A DNA stretch of 64,000 nucleotides from Epiperipatus broadwayi. Taxonomy: Eukaryota > Onychophora > Udeonychophora > Euonychophora > Peripatidae. Every line of letters begins with the position of its first letter. The first letter of the stretch is position 1. Shown piece after piece: positions 62,641 through 64,000 of this stretch. The position numbers and the translations under genes are program-made. Below the pieces are notes generated by a model that made no database searches, was not told where the DNA came from, and worked only from the letters and a program-made list of their open reading frames with translations. Location: the NCBI GenBank assembly GCA_028023455.1, contig JAQFVV010013353.1:62001-126000 (forward strand), read 5' to 3'.

Positions 62641-62849
62641 TTAATATCTTTATTTAGGCTCTTAATTATTGACTTCGATAATACCCTTTTAGGCTTTTTA
62701 AGTTAAAAAGCAAATACATAAAATAATTAAATTCTTGGCTGAAAAATAGAACCATTAGTTTAACATAATGTAGGATGATAAAAAAAAATTCCGCTAATTT
62801 ATCTAATTACGAAATTCTGCAGTTATGGGTGAAACGTTAAGTTGCCATT

Positions 62850-64000
62850 CTAGGCTTCTGGGAAGAGAATGGAGAAATATGAAAATGGAAATTATAGCTG
62901 ATATCAAGGCAAAACACAATAATGACTCGGTGAAAGAGTCATACAACACACTTCCAATGCTTTGAAATATTTGTCAAAAGCAAACAATTTCTTCTGAGCC
63001 TGAAACAACATTCAGAATTATATTAATGAGAAAAATTTTCATGTTCTTGAAAGAAAACAATAACAGTCATCTAGTCAGATTAAATAATAAAGCTTGGAAG
63101 TTTTTAACAAGATATTAAGCCAAAAAATATATACCTTACAATTTATAGCAATGAACATTTACAATTTGTAATGTAATAAAAACAAATTTATTCTATTAAT
63201 AGTGAGGAAACACTGATGCAAATGTTTTACAATCTCTGAATAACAAAACTTATCTGTCAAGTGTTGTAGGGCCTAGAATCATTGCAAATATAATGCTTCA
63301 CATAAAGAGCATGCCACTCTTTCTGCAATGGGTTAAAATTATTGTCTCCTGGTTTAATGAAGAGCTGGGTTTTGAAGCATATAAGATAAATTGGTCTTAT
63401 AAATTTGTCAATAAAATTAGAAATCTGCAAATAGACTACAACAACAACATCAATTCTTCAAACCTGAACATGTTATGTGGATTGGTTTGTCATGAAAATC
63501 CCAATAGATGTGATAGATCAAATGGTGCAAGAAGCTAATTATAATACTCCAAAAAAACTTTATAATTGAAACACAAATCGATTTGGAAAGAAACTATAGC
63601 AACAACTAATAATAAATTTTGATAAAATAAATCAATTATGGCTGATAGGGCTGCCATTGAAAGAAAGTTATTTACGGTCTATTTTTTATCTAAAATTTAA
63701 ACATTAATTATAAGGACGTTTTTACTACTCCCAAACAATATTATATTTAAGATGTGTGGATGACTTGTACCCTGTTCAGATAAAGAACGTACAAGTCAAA
63801 TTCTGCATGATCTGGCACTGAAGACTTTTTTAATTTGGATAATCTAGAAAAAAGATTAATAGCAAAATATAAAATTTACTGATATAAATAGTCAAAAGAA
63901 CAATAATATTGTGAACTATAAAATGGCTCTAAAGCCTGTTAACATTAAAGGAATCATCCATTCAAGATCAGTAATCCTCAAGGCCCATAAATATACAGGT
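62850..64000 (+). mobile_element. Decayed Penelope-like retroelement (plus strand, cut by window end)
   Basis: Homologous to the minus-strand copy: SEETLMQMFYNL at 63204, YKFVNKIRNLQIDYNNNINS at about 63395 (within the 63293-63538 frame), CVDDLY at 63754, where the catalytic DD is kept, then NNNIVNYKMALKPVNIKGI at about 63902. It is broken by stops. The GIY-YIG part should lie just beyond the window. Together with the other copy it forms a head-to-head pair about 200 bases apart. Confidence 0.75.

Overview
The window is nuclear DNA from an AT-rich animal genome. The evidence is the near absence of long open frames, spliceosomal-type splice sites, several animal retroelement classes (Penelope-like elements with GIY-YIG nuclease, an RTE-type LINE, a tRNA-derived SINE, an LTR element), long tetranucleotide arrays and one rhodopsin-like GPCR. 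A lophotrochozoan (mollusc or flatworm) fits the GPCR type and repeat mix, but this is inference and the species cannot be fixed from the sequence.

The only convincing host gene is a one-exon GPCR reading frame at 44167-45231 (+), preceded by a good 3' splice site, so its 5' UTR probably lies upstream. A weaker candidate is a possible terminal exon at 27949-28254 (-). Everything else I can support is repeat-derived.

Layout: a decayed Penelope-like element (0.64-1.78 kb); two dispersed repeats (4.2-4.96 kb) with second copies at 50.5 and 16.6 kb; a roughly 41-bp minisatellite split by a GC-richer 2.6-kb insert (5.2-8.65 kb); a non-autonomous LTR retrotransposon with 1.75-kb LTRs (10.5-16.44 kb); two related LTR-like units with TATA box, leader and a palindromic splice-donor-like site (17.2 and 31.4 kb); SINE and LINE fragments (21.7-23.9 kb); several foldback elements (20.0, 22.8, 26.3, 30.5, 34.7, 41.7 kb); a degenerate RTE LINE on the minus strand (38.0-40.26 kb); long (ATCT/GTCT)n mosaics (40.9 and 47.4 kb); a degenerate tandem array of tRNA-like units (42.7-43.8 kb); the GPCR; a 3.7-kb near-palindrome (52.9-56.65 kb); and two related Penelope-like copies arranged head to head (60.65-64 kb).

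The most interesting signal is a set of minus-strand hammerhead self-cleaving ribozyme motifs. Two have an intact catalytic core, paired stems and a GUC cleavage triplet (20.13 and 35.16 kb). One has a mutated core and sits inside the RTE LINE (38.59 kb). One is a looser relative beside the 47.4-kb microsatellite. At 20 kb the ribozyme lies in the spacer of a 245-bp foldback element, and related arms occur at 26.5 and 38.5 kb, so this looks like a small mobile family that carries a ribozyme.
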